From contig OZ240239.1 in assembly GCA_965198095.1 (NCBI GenBank), positions 2,170,001-2,234,000 on the forward strand: DNA of 64,000 nucleotides, written 5' to 3'. The notes under the pieces are model-generated. The model made no database searches. It was not told the DNA's origin and worked only from the letters and a program-made list of their open reading frames with translations. This DNA comes from CBDFJH01 sp965198095 (GTDB taxonomy: Bacteria > Latescibacterota > UBA2968 > GCA-2709665). Positions 35,000 to 48,033 of the stretch are shown one piece after another; the stretch's first letter is position 1, and each line of letters begins with the position of its first letter. The translations under genes and the position numbers were made by a program.

Positions 35000-36019
35000 A
35001 TGGCTACGCTGTTCATCACCGGAGGCGCCGGATTCATCGGTTCGAATTTCATCCGCTATTGGCTTTCAACGCACGCCGATGACTTCGTCGTCAACTATGA
35101 CTTGCTCACCTATGCGGGAAACCTGGACAGCCTGAAGGATGTAGAGGAAGCGCACGCGGACCGCTACGTCTTCCATCAGGGCGACATCAGCGACCGCGAA
35201 CTCGCCCGCCGCCTTCTTTCCGAATACGAGCCCGACTATGTCGTGAATTTCGCCGCCGAGTCCCACAACAGTCGAGCCGTCCTAAACCCTGGACTGTTCT
35301 TCGAGACGAATGTCTTGGGAACGCAGAGACTGCTCCAAGCGGCTGTGGACGCGGGTGTGGCGCGTTTCCATCACATTTCGACTTGCGAAGTCTACGGGGA
35401 TCTGCCGCTCGATTCAGGCGCCCGATTTTCTGAAACATCCCCCTACCTTCCGAGAACCCCTTACAACGCTTCGAAGGCATCCGCTGACCTGGCGGTTCGA
35501 GCCTACTACGAAACGTTTGGCTTGCCGGTCACGATTTCGAACTGTTCGAACAACTACGGACCTTACCAGTTTCCGGAAAAACTGATCCCGCACTTTACGA
35601 TCAGGGCGCTGGACAAGGAGAAATTGACCCTCTACGAGAGCAGTCGCAACAGGCGAGAATGGCTGCACACGATGGATCACTGCAAGGCGATCGCGCTTAT
35701 CCTGAAGGAGGGAAGGATTGGCGAAACCTATAACGTGGGCAGCGGAACGGAGGTGGACATTGAAACAGTGGCGGACACGATCTTGAGCATTCTAGGGCTC
35801 GATCCATCCTACAAGATGTATGTGCCGGATCGTCCAGGACACGATCGTCGATACTTGCTCGACTGCCGCAAGGTTCGCGACGAGCTCGGATGGAAACCGG
35901 AAGTCTCCTTCGAAGAAGGTTTCAGGGAGACGGTCTTATGGTATAAGGAGCATCGAGCATGGTGGGAGCCTTTGCTGGAAAGAAGCCGAGTCAATGAGGC
36001 GCGCTGGAATACGTTGTGA
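35000..36019 (+). CDS. rfbB: dTDP-glucose 4,6-dehydratase-like extended SDR
   Basis: RmlB/RfbB converts dTDP-glucose to dTDP-4-keto-6-deoxyglucose. The 339-residue protein has the NAD-binding TGGAGFIGS, the Tyr/Lys pair YNASK near 158, and the EKLIPHF and GHDRRYLLD landmarks of RmlB. Differences stand out: the dehydratase motif is STCEVYG, so the usual catalytic Asp is Cys129 while Glu130 is kept. ESHVDRS is replaced by ESHNSRA. The reaction may therefore differ from a standard 4,6-dehydratase, although other SDR epimerases and dehydratases tolerate changes there. It starts 24 bases after the antiporter gene. A MITE separates it from the rfbC-like gene. Confidence 0.85.
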   Translation: MATLFITGGAGFIGSNFIRYWLSTHADDFVVNYDLLTYAGNLDSLKDVEEAHADRYVFHQGDISDRELARRLLSEYEPDYVVNFAAESHNSRAVLNPGLFFETNVLGTQRLLQAAVDAGVARFHHISTCEVYGDLPLDSGARFSETSPYLPRTPYNASKASADLAVRAYYETFGLPVTISNCSNNYGPYQFPEKLIPHFTIRALDKEKLTLYESSRNRREWLHTMDHCKAIALILKEGRIGETYNVGSGTEVDIETVADTILSILGLDPSYKMYVPDRPGHDRRYLLDCRKVRDELGWKPEVSFEEGFRETVLWYKEHRAWWEPLLERSRVNEARWNTL

Positions 36020-36040
36020 GAACACCGGTACGCGATCTAA

Positions 36041-36527
36041 CCTGAATAATTCATAAATTTGCTGAAAATCTTCATAATTTTATGTGGAACAATCAGTTAT
36101 CCAATTTGAGCTAAAAAACTTTGTTTTGGTACAATACTGGAAAGCCCAGGATTTACGCAGATTGTTCAGATTTCACGAGTGATTCGGTCCAGATGCCATC
36201 GCGGCCGTGGCGTTGCGGCTCTCTAGCTGCTTCGGCGTTTCTCCTCCCCAGGGCTTAGGAGGGCCCTCTGTGGGACGGGGTCAGGTGCGGGTGCGGATGT
36301 GGGGGCGAATGGAAATTCGCGGCGTGGGGGCGGGTCCCGCAGTGGGCATCAGGCGGGGGGAGGAGTTCATTCCTTTCGCGGCGCCAATCGTTTCCAGTGA
36401 GGCTGAGTCGCCACGGCCCGAGCCTCCCCGGCGTTTGAGGGGAGCCCTTCTTTTGTCTACTTTTCTTGGGCGGCAAGAAAAGTAGAGTAAGAGTGACTTT
36501 CCTAACCTCTCTTATGAATTATTCAGG
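36041..36527. mobile_element. MITE between rfbB and rfbC
   Basis: A 487-base element is bounded by perfect 16-base terminal inverted repeats (CCTGAATAATTCATAA at 36041-36056 and its complement at 36512-36527). It is flanked on both sides by CTAA (36037-36040 and 36528-36531), which looks like a 4-base target duplication. It has no transposase; the short internal frames are not gene-like. Near the right end a 12-base perfect stem with a 5-base loop (36458-36486, CTACTTTTCTTG pairing with its complement) could act as a terminator. The left third is AT-rich and the middle very GC-rich. The element fills the whole rfbB-rfbC gap. Confidence 0.8.
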
Positions 36528-36548
36528 CTAAAAGAGGCCATTCCGAAC

Positions 36549-37088
36549 ATGACGAACATCGAAGAATCGGATGTGATCAGGGGCGTTTCCCGAGTTCTTC
36601 TGAGCCCTTTGAGCGATCCACGGGGACGATTGGTGGAGACATTTCGCAAGGCTTGGTTTCCTGACCGGCGCTGGGACTGTCTGCAGGCGAATGCTTCCTA
36701 TTCTGCTGCAGGTGTGCTGCGCGGGCTGCATTATCATCGCCGGCAGGCGGACTACTGGTTCGTCGCCAGAGGTCGTATCCGAGTCGGCCTGTGCGATCTT
36801 CGTCGTTCATCGTCCACTCACCTCGCCTCCGACACGTTCGAGATGTGTGATGACGGCGCGGCCGGCCTCTTCATTCCGGCGGGGGTTGCCCACGGATTTC
36901 TGGCCTTGGAGGAGGCTGTAATGACCTACGTCGTGGATAACTACTACGACGGGACGGACGAGCATGGCGTTGCCTGGAACGACCCGGAAATCGGTCTGGA
37001 TTGGGGTATCGCCTCGCCCCAGTTGTCACCCAGAGATGCGTCCAATCCGATATTGAAAGAGATCCCGACCGCAGAGATGCCTGAATAG
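36549..37088 (+). CDS. rfbC: dTDP-4-dehydrorhamnose 3,5-epimerase-like cupin
   Basis: RmlC/RfbC epimerises the dTDP-4-keto-6-deoxyhexose made by RmlB. The 179-residue cupin keeps GVLRGLHYH with the catalytic His, FIPAGVAHGFLAL, and the Tyr and Asp of NYYDGTDEHGVAWNDP. The lysine usually found in the substrate-binding QxKLV strand is replaced (ADYWFVARG), so substrate handling may differ. The partner rfbB-like gene also has an altered active site, which suggests a non-standard sugar rather than simple rhamnose. rfbA and rfbD are not in the window. Its promoter must be read through, or provided by, the MITE. Confidence 0.85.
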   Translation: MTNIEESDVIRGVSRVLLSPLSDPRGRLVETFRKAWFPDRRWDCLQANASYSAAGVLRGLHYHRRQADYWFVARGRIRVGLCDLRRSSSTHLASDTFEMCDDGAAGLFIPAGVAHGFLALEEAVMTYVVDNYYDGTDEHGVAWNDPEIGLDWGIASPQLSPRDASNPILKEIPTAEMPE

Positions 37089-37131
37089 GCGTTCTGAGCC
37101 TTTGTCCAACATCAAGGAAAGGAAGACACCG

Positions 37132-37776
37132 TTATAGGGGTGGCCCCGTTCCCGGCAGAAGATCCTCCCCCTCTTCAGCCGATTCTTCCTTGTTTGGGAT
37201 GCCCCAAACCAGTCCATTGGGATCGAGCTCGTTCAGGGGAGGGCCGCTGTAGACGTCTGGTTTCATCTCTGTCCCGCAAAGGGGGCAGAATGTAAAAGAT
37301 GGGTGGTATACGACGCCGTTGCTGCAGGCCGTGCAGGCCTTGACCAGCGTGTCTAGCTTTTCACCGCACCGGACACAGTATTGAAAGAATCCGTCGTAGG
37401 GTGTCGTCTTTCTGCAGCTTGGACAGGAGATCACGTCGTGGAGACCGAGCTTTTCCGCCGGGGGTTGCTCCACGGAGACAGAGAGCCGGTCAGGTGTGGA
37501 CACATACTCCGCCTTGATCGTGTTGAACTTTTCTCGGATCTGACTCGTCTGAACACCGAGATATTTTTCTGAGATCGTGATCGCGACGACAAGGTGCGGG
37601 CTTATGCCGACAAAGTGAATGACGTCACGCGTGTTCCAGTCTCTCTGTTCGACGACCGTCGCGTCGTTTGCCTCGCAAAATGCAATGAAGTCCTTGACCT
37701 TTCGGCGGTTATCCCTCTTCCTGTCTGTATCTTCCCGTTCAAACTCGAACAGGGAGCCGAAATCGACTCGAATCAT
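37132..37776 (-). CDS. Double zinc-ribbon protein of unknown function
   Basis: The 214-residue protein has an N-terminal part (about 1-100) I do not recognise. It has a charged start (DFGSLFEFEREDTDRKRDNR) and a mixed alpha/beta pattern. Four CxxC knuckles follow: CPSC, CVRC, CTAC and CPLC (about 118-172), so two zinc ribbons are likely. The C-terminus is acidic and probably disordered. ATG 37776 is chosen because upstream codons up to 37950 belong to a decayed uvrA fragment in the same frame. It is convergent with the rfbC-like gene. Zinc ribbons of this kind often bind nucleic acid or other proteins; no specific function can be given. Confidence 0.7.
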   Translation of the reverse strand: MIRVDFGSLFEFEREDTDRKRDNRRKVKDFIAFCEANDATVVEQRDWNTRDVIHFVGISPHLVVAITISEKYLGVQTSQIREKFNTIKAEYVSTPDRLSVSVEQPPAEKLGLHDVISCPSCRKTTPYDGFFQYCVRCGEKLDTLVKACTACSNGVVYHPSFTFCPLCGTEMKPDVYSGPPLNELDPNGLVWGIPNKEESAEEGEDLLPGTGPPL

Positions 37777-37799
37777 GGCGCCAACACCTCTGCTGGAAA

Positions 37800-38101
37800 T
37801 TGACCGGTGGGGGAACGACGGCACTGAAGCGATCCAGGCGCGCGGTCGCTCAGCGACGACCGCCCCTAAAGCATCGCCCCGTACGGGCCCCGGATCGAGA
37901 ACGCAGTCTGCGCGCTCGATCCGGGGCCAGATGATGCTCAATAACGGCAACTGTGTCGCCTATGTCAACCGGTCTGTCCAACAGGTTCAGAAGTACGCTT
38001 GTGGCTCGATGATTGAGCGGCGCGTCGAATGTTGCCCTTTCCCGGAGACTCAAGGGAGGTCTGCCGAGCTTTGCAGCGAGCGATCGAAGGTCGTCGTCGA
38101 T
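37800..38101 (-). pseudogene. uvrA C-terminal fragment, frameshifted
   Basis: On the minus strand one frame reads FDAPLNHRATSVLLNLLDRPV and then DTVAVIEHHLA, matching the Walker B/switch region of the last UvrA ABC domain (family FDEPTTGLH and VIEHNLD). A frame change near 37930 leads to IERADCVLDPGPVRGDALG and VVAERP, the normal UvrA ending. The DEPTTGLH motif itself is damaged and everything upstream is missing, so this is a relic. A working uvrA must lie elsewhere. It sits between the zinc-ribbon gene and tRNA-Arg; tRNA genes are frequent integration and rearrangement points. Confidence 0.6.
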
Positions 38102-38204
38102 TTAGGTAGACGTTCGAACGGTGGGCAGGAGGGGCCGCTTAAGACCCTCACGCCGGTTCGTCAAGACCGGTTCGGGCCAAGCTCGCCGTCCGTGAATTTA
38201 GCCA

Positions 38205-38234
38205 CAAAAAAGGCCTCGATTGAAGATCGAGGCC
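38205..38234 (-). terminator. Terminator of the tRNA-Arg transcript
   Basis: A perfect 9-base stem (38212-38220 with 38226-38234) with a 5-base loop is followed on the minus strand by a run of T residues, just after the encoded CCA of the tRNA. Confidence 0.8.
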
Positions 38235-38241
38235 CAAGCAC

Positions 38242-38318
38242 TGGTGCGGTAGAGAGGACTCGAACCCCCAACCCTCTGGTCCGAAGCCAGATGCTCTATC
38301 CGGTTGAGCTACTACCGC
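38242..38318 (-). tRNA. tRNA-Arg (TCG anticodon)
   Basis: The minus strand folds into a standard cloverleaf: acceptor GCGGTAG pairing with CTACCGC, a D-arm, and an anticodon loop CTTCGGA giving anticodon TCG. The T-arm contains GGTTCGAGTC and the 3' end has an encoded CCA (77 bases). A Rho-independent terminator follows. Confidence 0.95.
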
Positions 38319-38485
38319 GACGGTCGGCGCAAATATATGACTCTGCGGGCTCGGAGGCAAGCCCGAATCCGTTTGACGTGGCCTGGAACGCGACGGGTAT
38401 GACATGGGTTGGAAAACCCTTGACACCACGAAGCCATCCACGTTAGAATTTTCTGAAAGCATGAATCTGTCTATGGAGCACTTGA

Positions 38486-39784
38486 ATGGGTGTGCGCTCA
38501 AACCGGCTTTTTGATCGGGCACGGGTGCGGATACCGGGCGGCGTCAACAGCCCTGCGCGTGCGTTTGGACCGGTCGGCGGTAACCCGCTCTTTATCGACA
38601 GGGCGAAAGGGGCCAGAGTCTTTGACGCTGACGGAGACGTGTTCATAGACTATGTCGCGTCTTGGGGGCCGCTCATCCTCGGCCACGCCCATCCGGGCGT
38701 GATGGCGGCCATCAAACGTGCTTGTGAGCGAGGTACTAGCTTTGGCGCGCCGACCGAAACGGAGATTCGACTCGCCGAACTGGTGACAGAGATGGTTCCC
38801 GGCGTCGAGATGGTTCGGATGGTCAATTCAGGTACTGAGGCGACGATGTCGGCCGTGAGGCTTGCGCGCGGCTATACCGAACGGGCGAAGATCGTCAAAT
38901 TCAACGGGTGCTGGCACGGCCACTCTGATACCTTCTTGATTCAAGCGGGCTCCTCCGCACTCACCCAGGGAGCACCGGATAGCCCGGGTGTCACCGAAGG
39001 GACGGCCCGGGATACCCTGATCACGCGTTTTAACGATCTGGAGGGCGTTCAGCGAACCGTTTCGGAAAACCGGCAACAGATAGCCGCCATCATCGTGGAG
39101 CCGGTCGCCGGAAACATGGGGGTGATTCCACCCTCCGAAGGTTTTCTGAATGGGTTGCGGGAGTTGGCTGACGATGTGGGTATCGTATTGATTTTCGATG
39201 AAGTCATTACCGGATTTCGGGTCAACCCGGGCGGCGCCCAGGCCCTCTACGGCGTAACGCCGGACCTGACCGCCCTCGGCAAGATCATCGGCGGCGGACT
39301 CCCCGTGGGCGCGTTCGGGGGCAAGAAGCAGATTATGGAACAGATTAGCCCTTTGGGCAAGAAGGTCACGCAGGCCGGGACGCTTTCCGGAAACCCTCTG
39401 GCCATGACTGCCGGATACGAGACCTTGAGTCGGTTGAGGCAGCCGGGCGTGTATGAAGCGCTGGAAGCCAAGTCGGATGCGTTGGAGGCTGGGTTCAGAC
39501 GCAACCTGAAAGCGCTGGGAATGAATCTCCAGCTGAACCGGGTCGGTTCGATGATGACCCTGTTCTTCACGGAATGTCCGGTTACCGACTTCGATTCCGC
39601 GAACCGGAGCGACCAGAAGATCTACGCGCGTTACTTTCGGGCGATGCTGAGTCGAGGGATCTACTTGGCGCCCTCCCAGTTCGAGGCCATGTTCATCGGG
39701 CTTTCTCATTCAGACTCGGACATCGAGAAGACCATTAAGGCGAATTACGAATCTCTTAAGGCGTGTACGGACGGCAGTGGATAG
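38486..39784 (+). CDS. hemL: Glutamate-1-semialdehyde 2,1-aminomutase
   Basis: HemL makes 5-aminolevulinate, the precursor of tetrapyrroles, from glutamate-1-semialdehyde using PLP or PMP. The 432-residue protein has ARVRIPGGVNSPARAF at the start, NSGTEATMSAVRLARG, GCWHGHSD, the PLP-phosphate and Asp region IFDEVITGFR, and the lysine motif LGKIIGGGLPVGAFGG near 270. Length and motifs are ordinary for the family. It stands alone upstream of the rRNA operon. Confidence 0.95.
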   Translation: MGVRSNRLFDRARVRIPGGVNSPARAFGPVGGNPLFIDRAKGARVFDADGDVFIDYVASWGPLILGHAHPGVMAAIKRACERGTSFGAPTETEIRLAELVTEMVPGVEMVRMVNSGTEATMSAVRLARGYTERAKIVKFNGCWHGHSDTFLIQAGSSALTQGAPDSPGVTEGTARDTLITRFNDLEGVQRTVSENRQQIAAIIVEPVAGNMGVIPPSEGFLNGLRELADDVGIVLIFDEVITGFRVNPGGAQALYGVTPDLTALGKIIGGGLPVGAFGGKKQIMEQISPLGKKVTQAGTLSGNPLAMTAGYETLSRLRQPGVYEALEAKSDALEAGFRRNLKALGMNLQLNRVGSMMTLFFTECPVTDFDSANRSDQKIYARYFRAMLSRGIYLAPSQFEAMFIGLSHSDSDIEKTIKANYESLKACTDGSG

Positions 39785-39878
39785 ACGGCCAATCATCCTT
39801 CTTCTAGTAGAAAAATGTCAGCGGCCCTCATCGCGTATCCATGGGTTCTGCCGAAGGAAGCCAAAGAGATAAAATTAC

Positions 39879-39907
39879 TTGACTGGTTTGCCCCTTTCCG
39901 GTATATT
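39879..39907 (+). promoter_or_regulatory. rRNA operon promoter
   Basis: TTGACT (39879-39884) and TATATT (39902-39907) are 17 bases apart, about 140 bases before the 16S gene. Downstream at about 39943 the sequence GCTCTTTGACAACCGAATAG resembles the leader element often found before bacterial rRNA genes. A similar block recurs before the 23S gene. Confidence 0.75.
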
Positions 39908-40047
39908 CCATTTCTGCTGAAATGGAATCATAAGCTTAAAGGCTCTTTGACAACCGAATAGCGTGTACGAGTCAACCGACTGGTATATCTTCAGGTTTAG
40001 ATCGGATCACACAAGTGAGAAAAGATGCCCGTAAGGGCTAGCTATTT

Positions 40048-41614
<1,567 letters not shown>

Positions 41615-41704
41615 AGACGCGGCTCGGGATCTTCGGATGTCCGAACCTATCTCCAGGTCAATTGCCAGTCGCGCTCGTGCACGCTATTCGATATAGAGAT
41701 TCGA

Positions 41705-41781
<77 letters not shown>

Positions 41782-41818
41782 AACTGAAGTTGGCAAGTCC
41801 TTTCTGGAGTTGCCGATG

Positions 41819-41894
41819 GGGGATATAGCTCAGCTGGGAGAGCGCGGCCCTTGCAAGGCCGAGGTCACCGGTTCGAGTCCGGTTATCTCCACCA
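41819..41894 (+). tRNA. tRNA-Ala (TGC anticodon)
   Basis: This is the second spacer tRNA. Acceptor GGGGATA pairs with TATCTCC (one G-T pair), the anticodon loop CTTGCAA gives TGC, the T-arm contains GGTTCGAGTCC, and the CCA is encoded. Confidence 0.96.
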
Positions 41895-42179
41895 GTTCTG
41901 TCTCTTGATTGTTCGCGGGGCTGGTTCCTTTTTGTTCCGCCTGCAGCCGGCCTACTCGTAGTGAAGGCTGCCGCATAGGCGGAGAAGAAAAGCCAGCCGC
42001 TTCGCGGGCCGTCGTTTGCTCAAATTTCAAACATAACTTGCAATTGAATTTTGGGGCCGATCTTTGCCCCAACCGTTCTTTGACAATTGAATATGGGTAG
42101 TCGGGTTCTGTTGCATCGCCGAACTCGCGAAAGATCTTTCGGTAGAGCGCGTCAGCGATCTGCTGAGAGATTGATTTTT
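41895..42179 (+). other. tRNA-Ala to 23S spacer
   Basis: About 285 bases of rRNA spacer. Near 42077 the sequence TTCTTTGACAATTGAATATG resembles the element before the 16S gene, a feature commonly seen ahead of 23S genes and linked to processing or antitermination. No gene is present. Confidence 0.6.
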
Positions 42180-45209
<3,030 letters not shown>

Positions 45210-45279
45210 TTTCAGATTTTCAGCAGATCACTCGCGCGCTTTGCGTCAGACATCCGATACGCATATTCGATGTGATTTT

Positions 45280-45394
45280 CCGGTAGCCATAGCGGAGGGG
45301 AAACACCTCTTCCCATTCCGAACAGAGTCGTTAAGCCCTCCAGCGCCGATGGTACTGCTTGGGAGACCTTGTGGGAGAGTAGGTCGCCGCCGGG
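45280..45394 (+). rRNA. 5S ribosomal RNA
   Basis: About 115 bases with the conserved block TTCCCATTCCGAACAGAG and terminal complementarity between the ends. It lies about 70 bases after 23S and is the last gene of the rRNA operon. Confidence 0.93.
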
Positions 45395-45402
45395 AATATC
45401 CG

Positions 45403-45440
45403 AAAGGCCTGGATTCGCAGTTTGAGTCCAGGCCTTTTTT
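45403..45440 (+). terminator. rRNA operon terminator
   Basis: An 11-base stem (45403-45413 with 45427-45437) merges into a run of six T residues ending at 45440. The group IIC-like element begins three bases later. Confidence 0.9.
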
Positions 45441-45442
45441 GG

Positions 45443-45625
45443 GTGTGCCGAGCATGGCGCGAAGCGCCGGGGGAGTAACCCGGAGCTTTCAACCGGTAAG
45501 GGAGGCTGAGCCGGGAAGTGGCTTGGAAGGTTCGGGTCCGGGGTATACGAGCCGCATAGGAGGCAGCCATTCGAGGGCGAGGGGGGCGATGGATGCCTCG
45601 AAAGCCAATCTCGAAGGGCTGGGGC
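45443..45625 (+). mobile_element. Second group IIC intron-like element, truncated
   Basis: The plus strand starts with GTGTGCC directly after the rRNA terminator's T run. For about 118 bases (to about 45560) it matches the 5' part of the element at 8405-8290 at roughly 85-90 percent by eye, including the hairpin GGCGCGAAGCGCC and the block GGTATACGAGCCGCAT. Beyond that, primary sequence diverges. Two stem-loops in the same order (GAGGCAGCCA with TGGATGCCTC, and AGCC with GGCT) suggest shared structure. I see no domain V or VI, so this copy seems 3'-truncated; its right end is uncertain. Confidence 0.6.
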
Positions 45626-45632
45626 AACAGCA

Positions 45633-45860
45633 TCAACGGATCTGCATGATACGCGCGAAACCCGGTTCGGAGTGTCCAATTTCATACCCGGTGAATTTGT
45701 CATAGGTTACACCGTCGATGAGATAAGAAACTTTCACCCAATAGAGGACTCCGACAAGCTCCCGGGCTATCCTTATTCGCCATTCCTTACAGTCTGTGAA
45801 AAACAAATGAGTCCTTGACAGTAGACTCGCGTTCACATTTATTTGCTCACCTGAAGGCAT
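45633..45860 (-). CDS. Possible small protein or fragment
   Basis: A 75-residue frame from ATG 45860. The segment ELVGVLYWVKVSYLIDGVTY and the following DKFTGYEIG read like real protein, loosely similar to DUF3592-type strands (VxYxVdGxxY). It lies entirely in the gap between the second intron-like element and the EF-G2 gene, convergent with the rRNA operon. There is no clear ribosome site and no membrane segment, so it may be a relic. I do not recognise a function. Confidence 0.3.
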   Translation of the reverse strand: MPSGEQINVNASLLSRTHLFFTDCKEWRIRIARELVGVLYWVKVSYLIDGVTYDKFTGYEIGHSEPGFARIMQIR

Positions 45861-45905
45861 TCTCTCGCGTCGATTGCGGCCGAAATACCTTGTGGAGGGC
45901 CGGCA

Positions 45906-47996
45906 GTGAATATTTACAGCAGTGACAGCATCCGCAATGTCGCTTTGGCCGGGCACAGCAGGACCGGAAAGACATCGCTCGCGGAGGCTATGCTTTTCAC
46001 TTGCGGAGAAACGAACCGACTTGGAACGATCGTGGACGGTACGACCAGGTCGGACTACACGGAAGCGGAAATCAGTCGCCAAATCTCCATAACGACGTCG
46101 GTGCTCCACTGCAGGTGGAAGGATGCAAAGATCAACATCCTGGACACACCCGGTTTTCCGGACTTCGTCGGAGACACGAAGGCGGGACTCTGGGCGGCGG
46201 ACGTTGCGCTTATCGTGATTAACGCGGCGAGCGGCGTAGAAGTGGGCACGGACAAGGCTTGGGCATTCTGCAAGGAATTCGGTCGGCCCGTCATCTTTTT
46301 TGTCAATCACATGGACAAAGAATTCGCCGACTTTGAAAGGGTTCTGGGGGAGATACAGGCACATTTCGGACAGGGCATCGTCCCGTTTCAGATGTCAGTC
46401 AACCCGGGCGTTGGATTCAATCAAATCGTGGATGGGCGGGGCAAGGTCCTGCTGACTTATCAGGGCGACCGTCGCGGAAAGCCGGTGAGCGGAGACGTGC
46501 CTGGAGAACTCACGGATGGCGTCGAAGAGGTTTACGAAAGGATCATGGAGGCCGCCGCGGAGAGTGAAGATGAACTCACGGAAAAGTACCTGGAAGCAGG
46601 CGGCTTGAACGAGCAGGAGATCTCACGTGGAATCAAGGTCGGCATACTGAACCGAACGCTTTTTCCGGTGTTGTGCGGAGATGCTTCTCGCAACATTGGA
46701 ACGGATCGGCTCCTCGATTTCCTCGTGGACAACGTGCCCACACCGTTGGACGCAGTCCCGCGTGAGGTGCAGGGGCACGATTCTGAGGAAGCGGTCCATT
46801 TGGATGTCGATCCAAACGGACCGATGACGGCCCTTGTGTTCAAAACCATCTCGGAGAGTGTGGGCGATCTTTCCTTCTTGCGCGTGGTTTCAGGCACCTT
46901 GAAAGCAGGAGGGGATGCGCTCAACGCCAGCCTTAGGACCAACGAGCGCATCGGGCAAGTCTATCTCCTGAATGGGAGAGACAAACAGGAGGTAGCGGCG
47001 CTACAAACCGGAGACGTCGGAGCTCTGGTGAAGCTGAAGAATACCCACACACGGGACACGCTTTGCGCGAAGAATACTTCCGTCGTCGTCAAGCCGTACG
47101 AACTGCCGCATCCACTGATTCGAATCGCCCTGCAGCCCAAGTCAAGAGGCGACGAGGACAAGATCAGTACCGGTCTGCAACGGATTCACGAAGAAGATCC
47201 CAGTTTCGTCGCAGGTTTTGATCCGGAACTGCGTCAGATCATTGTGGAAGGCCAGGGCGAACTTCATCTGGGTGTCGTCATTCAAAAGCTTAAGAGCAAT
47301 TTTGGTGTGGACGTCGAGGTCATCGAGCCGAAGATCCCGTATAGAGAGACGATTAAGGGCTCCGCGGAAGGTCATCACAGGCACAAGAAACAGACCGGAG
47401 GCCGGGGGCAGTTTGGCGAGGTCTACCTGCGCGTTGCCTCAAGAGGGCGTGGAGAAGGCTACGAGTTCGAGGGCAAGGTCGTGGGTGGCGCCATCCCGAG
47501 CAAGTATATTCCGGCGGTCGAAAAGGGCGTTCTGGAAGCCATTGGACGTGGCGTGCTTGCGGGCTACCAGGTTGTGGATACCCACGTGACCGTCTTCGAC
47601 GGCTCGTTTCACGCGGTGGATTCCTCAGATATGGCGTTCAAGCTGGCTGGATCGCAGGCCTTTCAGAAGGCCTTTATGGACTCGAAGCCGATCCTTCTCG
47701 AGCCGATCTACGAGCTGGAGGCCACTGTGCCCGAGAAGTACGTCGGCGATGTGATGGGAGATTTGAATTCTCGTCGGGGCCGGATTCTAGGTATCGACCC
47801 CGATGGAAGTTTCCAGGTCATCCGCTCCGAGGTGCCGTTGGCTGAGCTCTACAAGTATTCAACATCTCTGCGGTCCATGACCCAAGGCACGGGGGACTAC
47901 ACGATGTCGTTCTCTCGGCATGAGCCCGTACCGCCGGACGTTACGCAGAAGATCGTTGCCGCAGCCAAAGAGGAAAAGGAGACGGCCGAAGCCTAA
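45906..47996 (+). CDS. Elongation factor G-like GTPase (EF-G2 type)
   Basis: A 696-residue translational GTPase with all EF-G domains. The P-loop is GHSRTGKTSL instead of AHIDAGKTT as in canonical EF-G. Also present are the switch II DTPGF, NHMD in place of NKMD in G4, and the late EF-G domain IV segment GGRGQFGEVYLRV. The altered P-loop is typical of the FusA2/EF-G2 group whose role is distinct from the main translocase. So the canonical fusA is probably elsewhere, beside rpsG and tuf. It starts at GTG 45906 after GGAGGG. Confidence 0.88.
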   Translation: MNIYSSDSIRNVALAGHSRTGKTSLAEAMLFTCGETNRLGTIVDGTTRSDYTEAEISRQISITTSVLHCRWKDAKINILDTPGFPDFVGDTKAGLWAADVALIVINAASGVEVGTDKAWAFCKEFGRPVIFFVNHMDKEFADFERVLGEIQAHFGQGIVPFQMSVNPGVGFNQIVDGRGKVLLTYQGDRRGKPVSGDVPGELTDGVEEVYERIMEAAAESEDELTEKYLEAGGLNEQEISRGIKVGILNRTLFPVLCGDASRNIGTDRLLDFLVDNVPTPLDAVPREVQGHDSEEAVHLDVDPNGPMTALVFKTISESVGDLSFLRVVSGTLKAGGDALNASLRTNERIGQVYLLNGRDKQEVAALQTGDVGALVKLKNTHTRDTLCAKNTSVVVKPYELPHPLIRIALQPKSRGDEDKISTGLQRIHEEDPSFVAGFDPELRQIIVEGQGELHLGVVIQKLKSNFGVDVEVIEPKIPYRETIKGSAEGHHRHKKQTGGRGQFGEVYLRVASRGRGEGYEFEGKVVGGAIPSKYIPAVEKGVLEAIGRGVLAGYQVVDTHVTVFDGSFHAVDSSDMAFKLAGSQAFQKAFMDSKPILLEPIYELEATVPEKYVGDVMGDLNSRRGRILGIDPDGSFQVIRSEVPLAELYKYSTSLRSMTQGTGDYTMSFSRHEPVPPDVTQKIVAAAKEEKETAEA

Positions 47997-48033
47997 ATCC
48001 AGTCTGTTCGTTTTGCGGGGCGGTGTTCTCATT

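Noticed and set aside
37619..38446. 275-residue plus-strand frame
   Set aside because: It runs through tRNA-Arg and its terminator and overlaps the uvrA relic and zinc-ribbon gene on the other strand.
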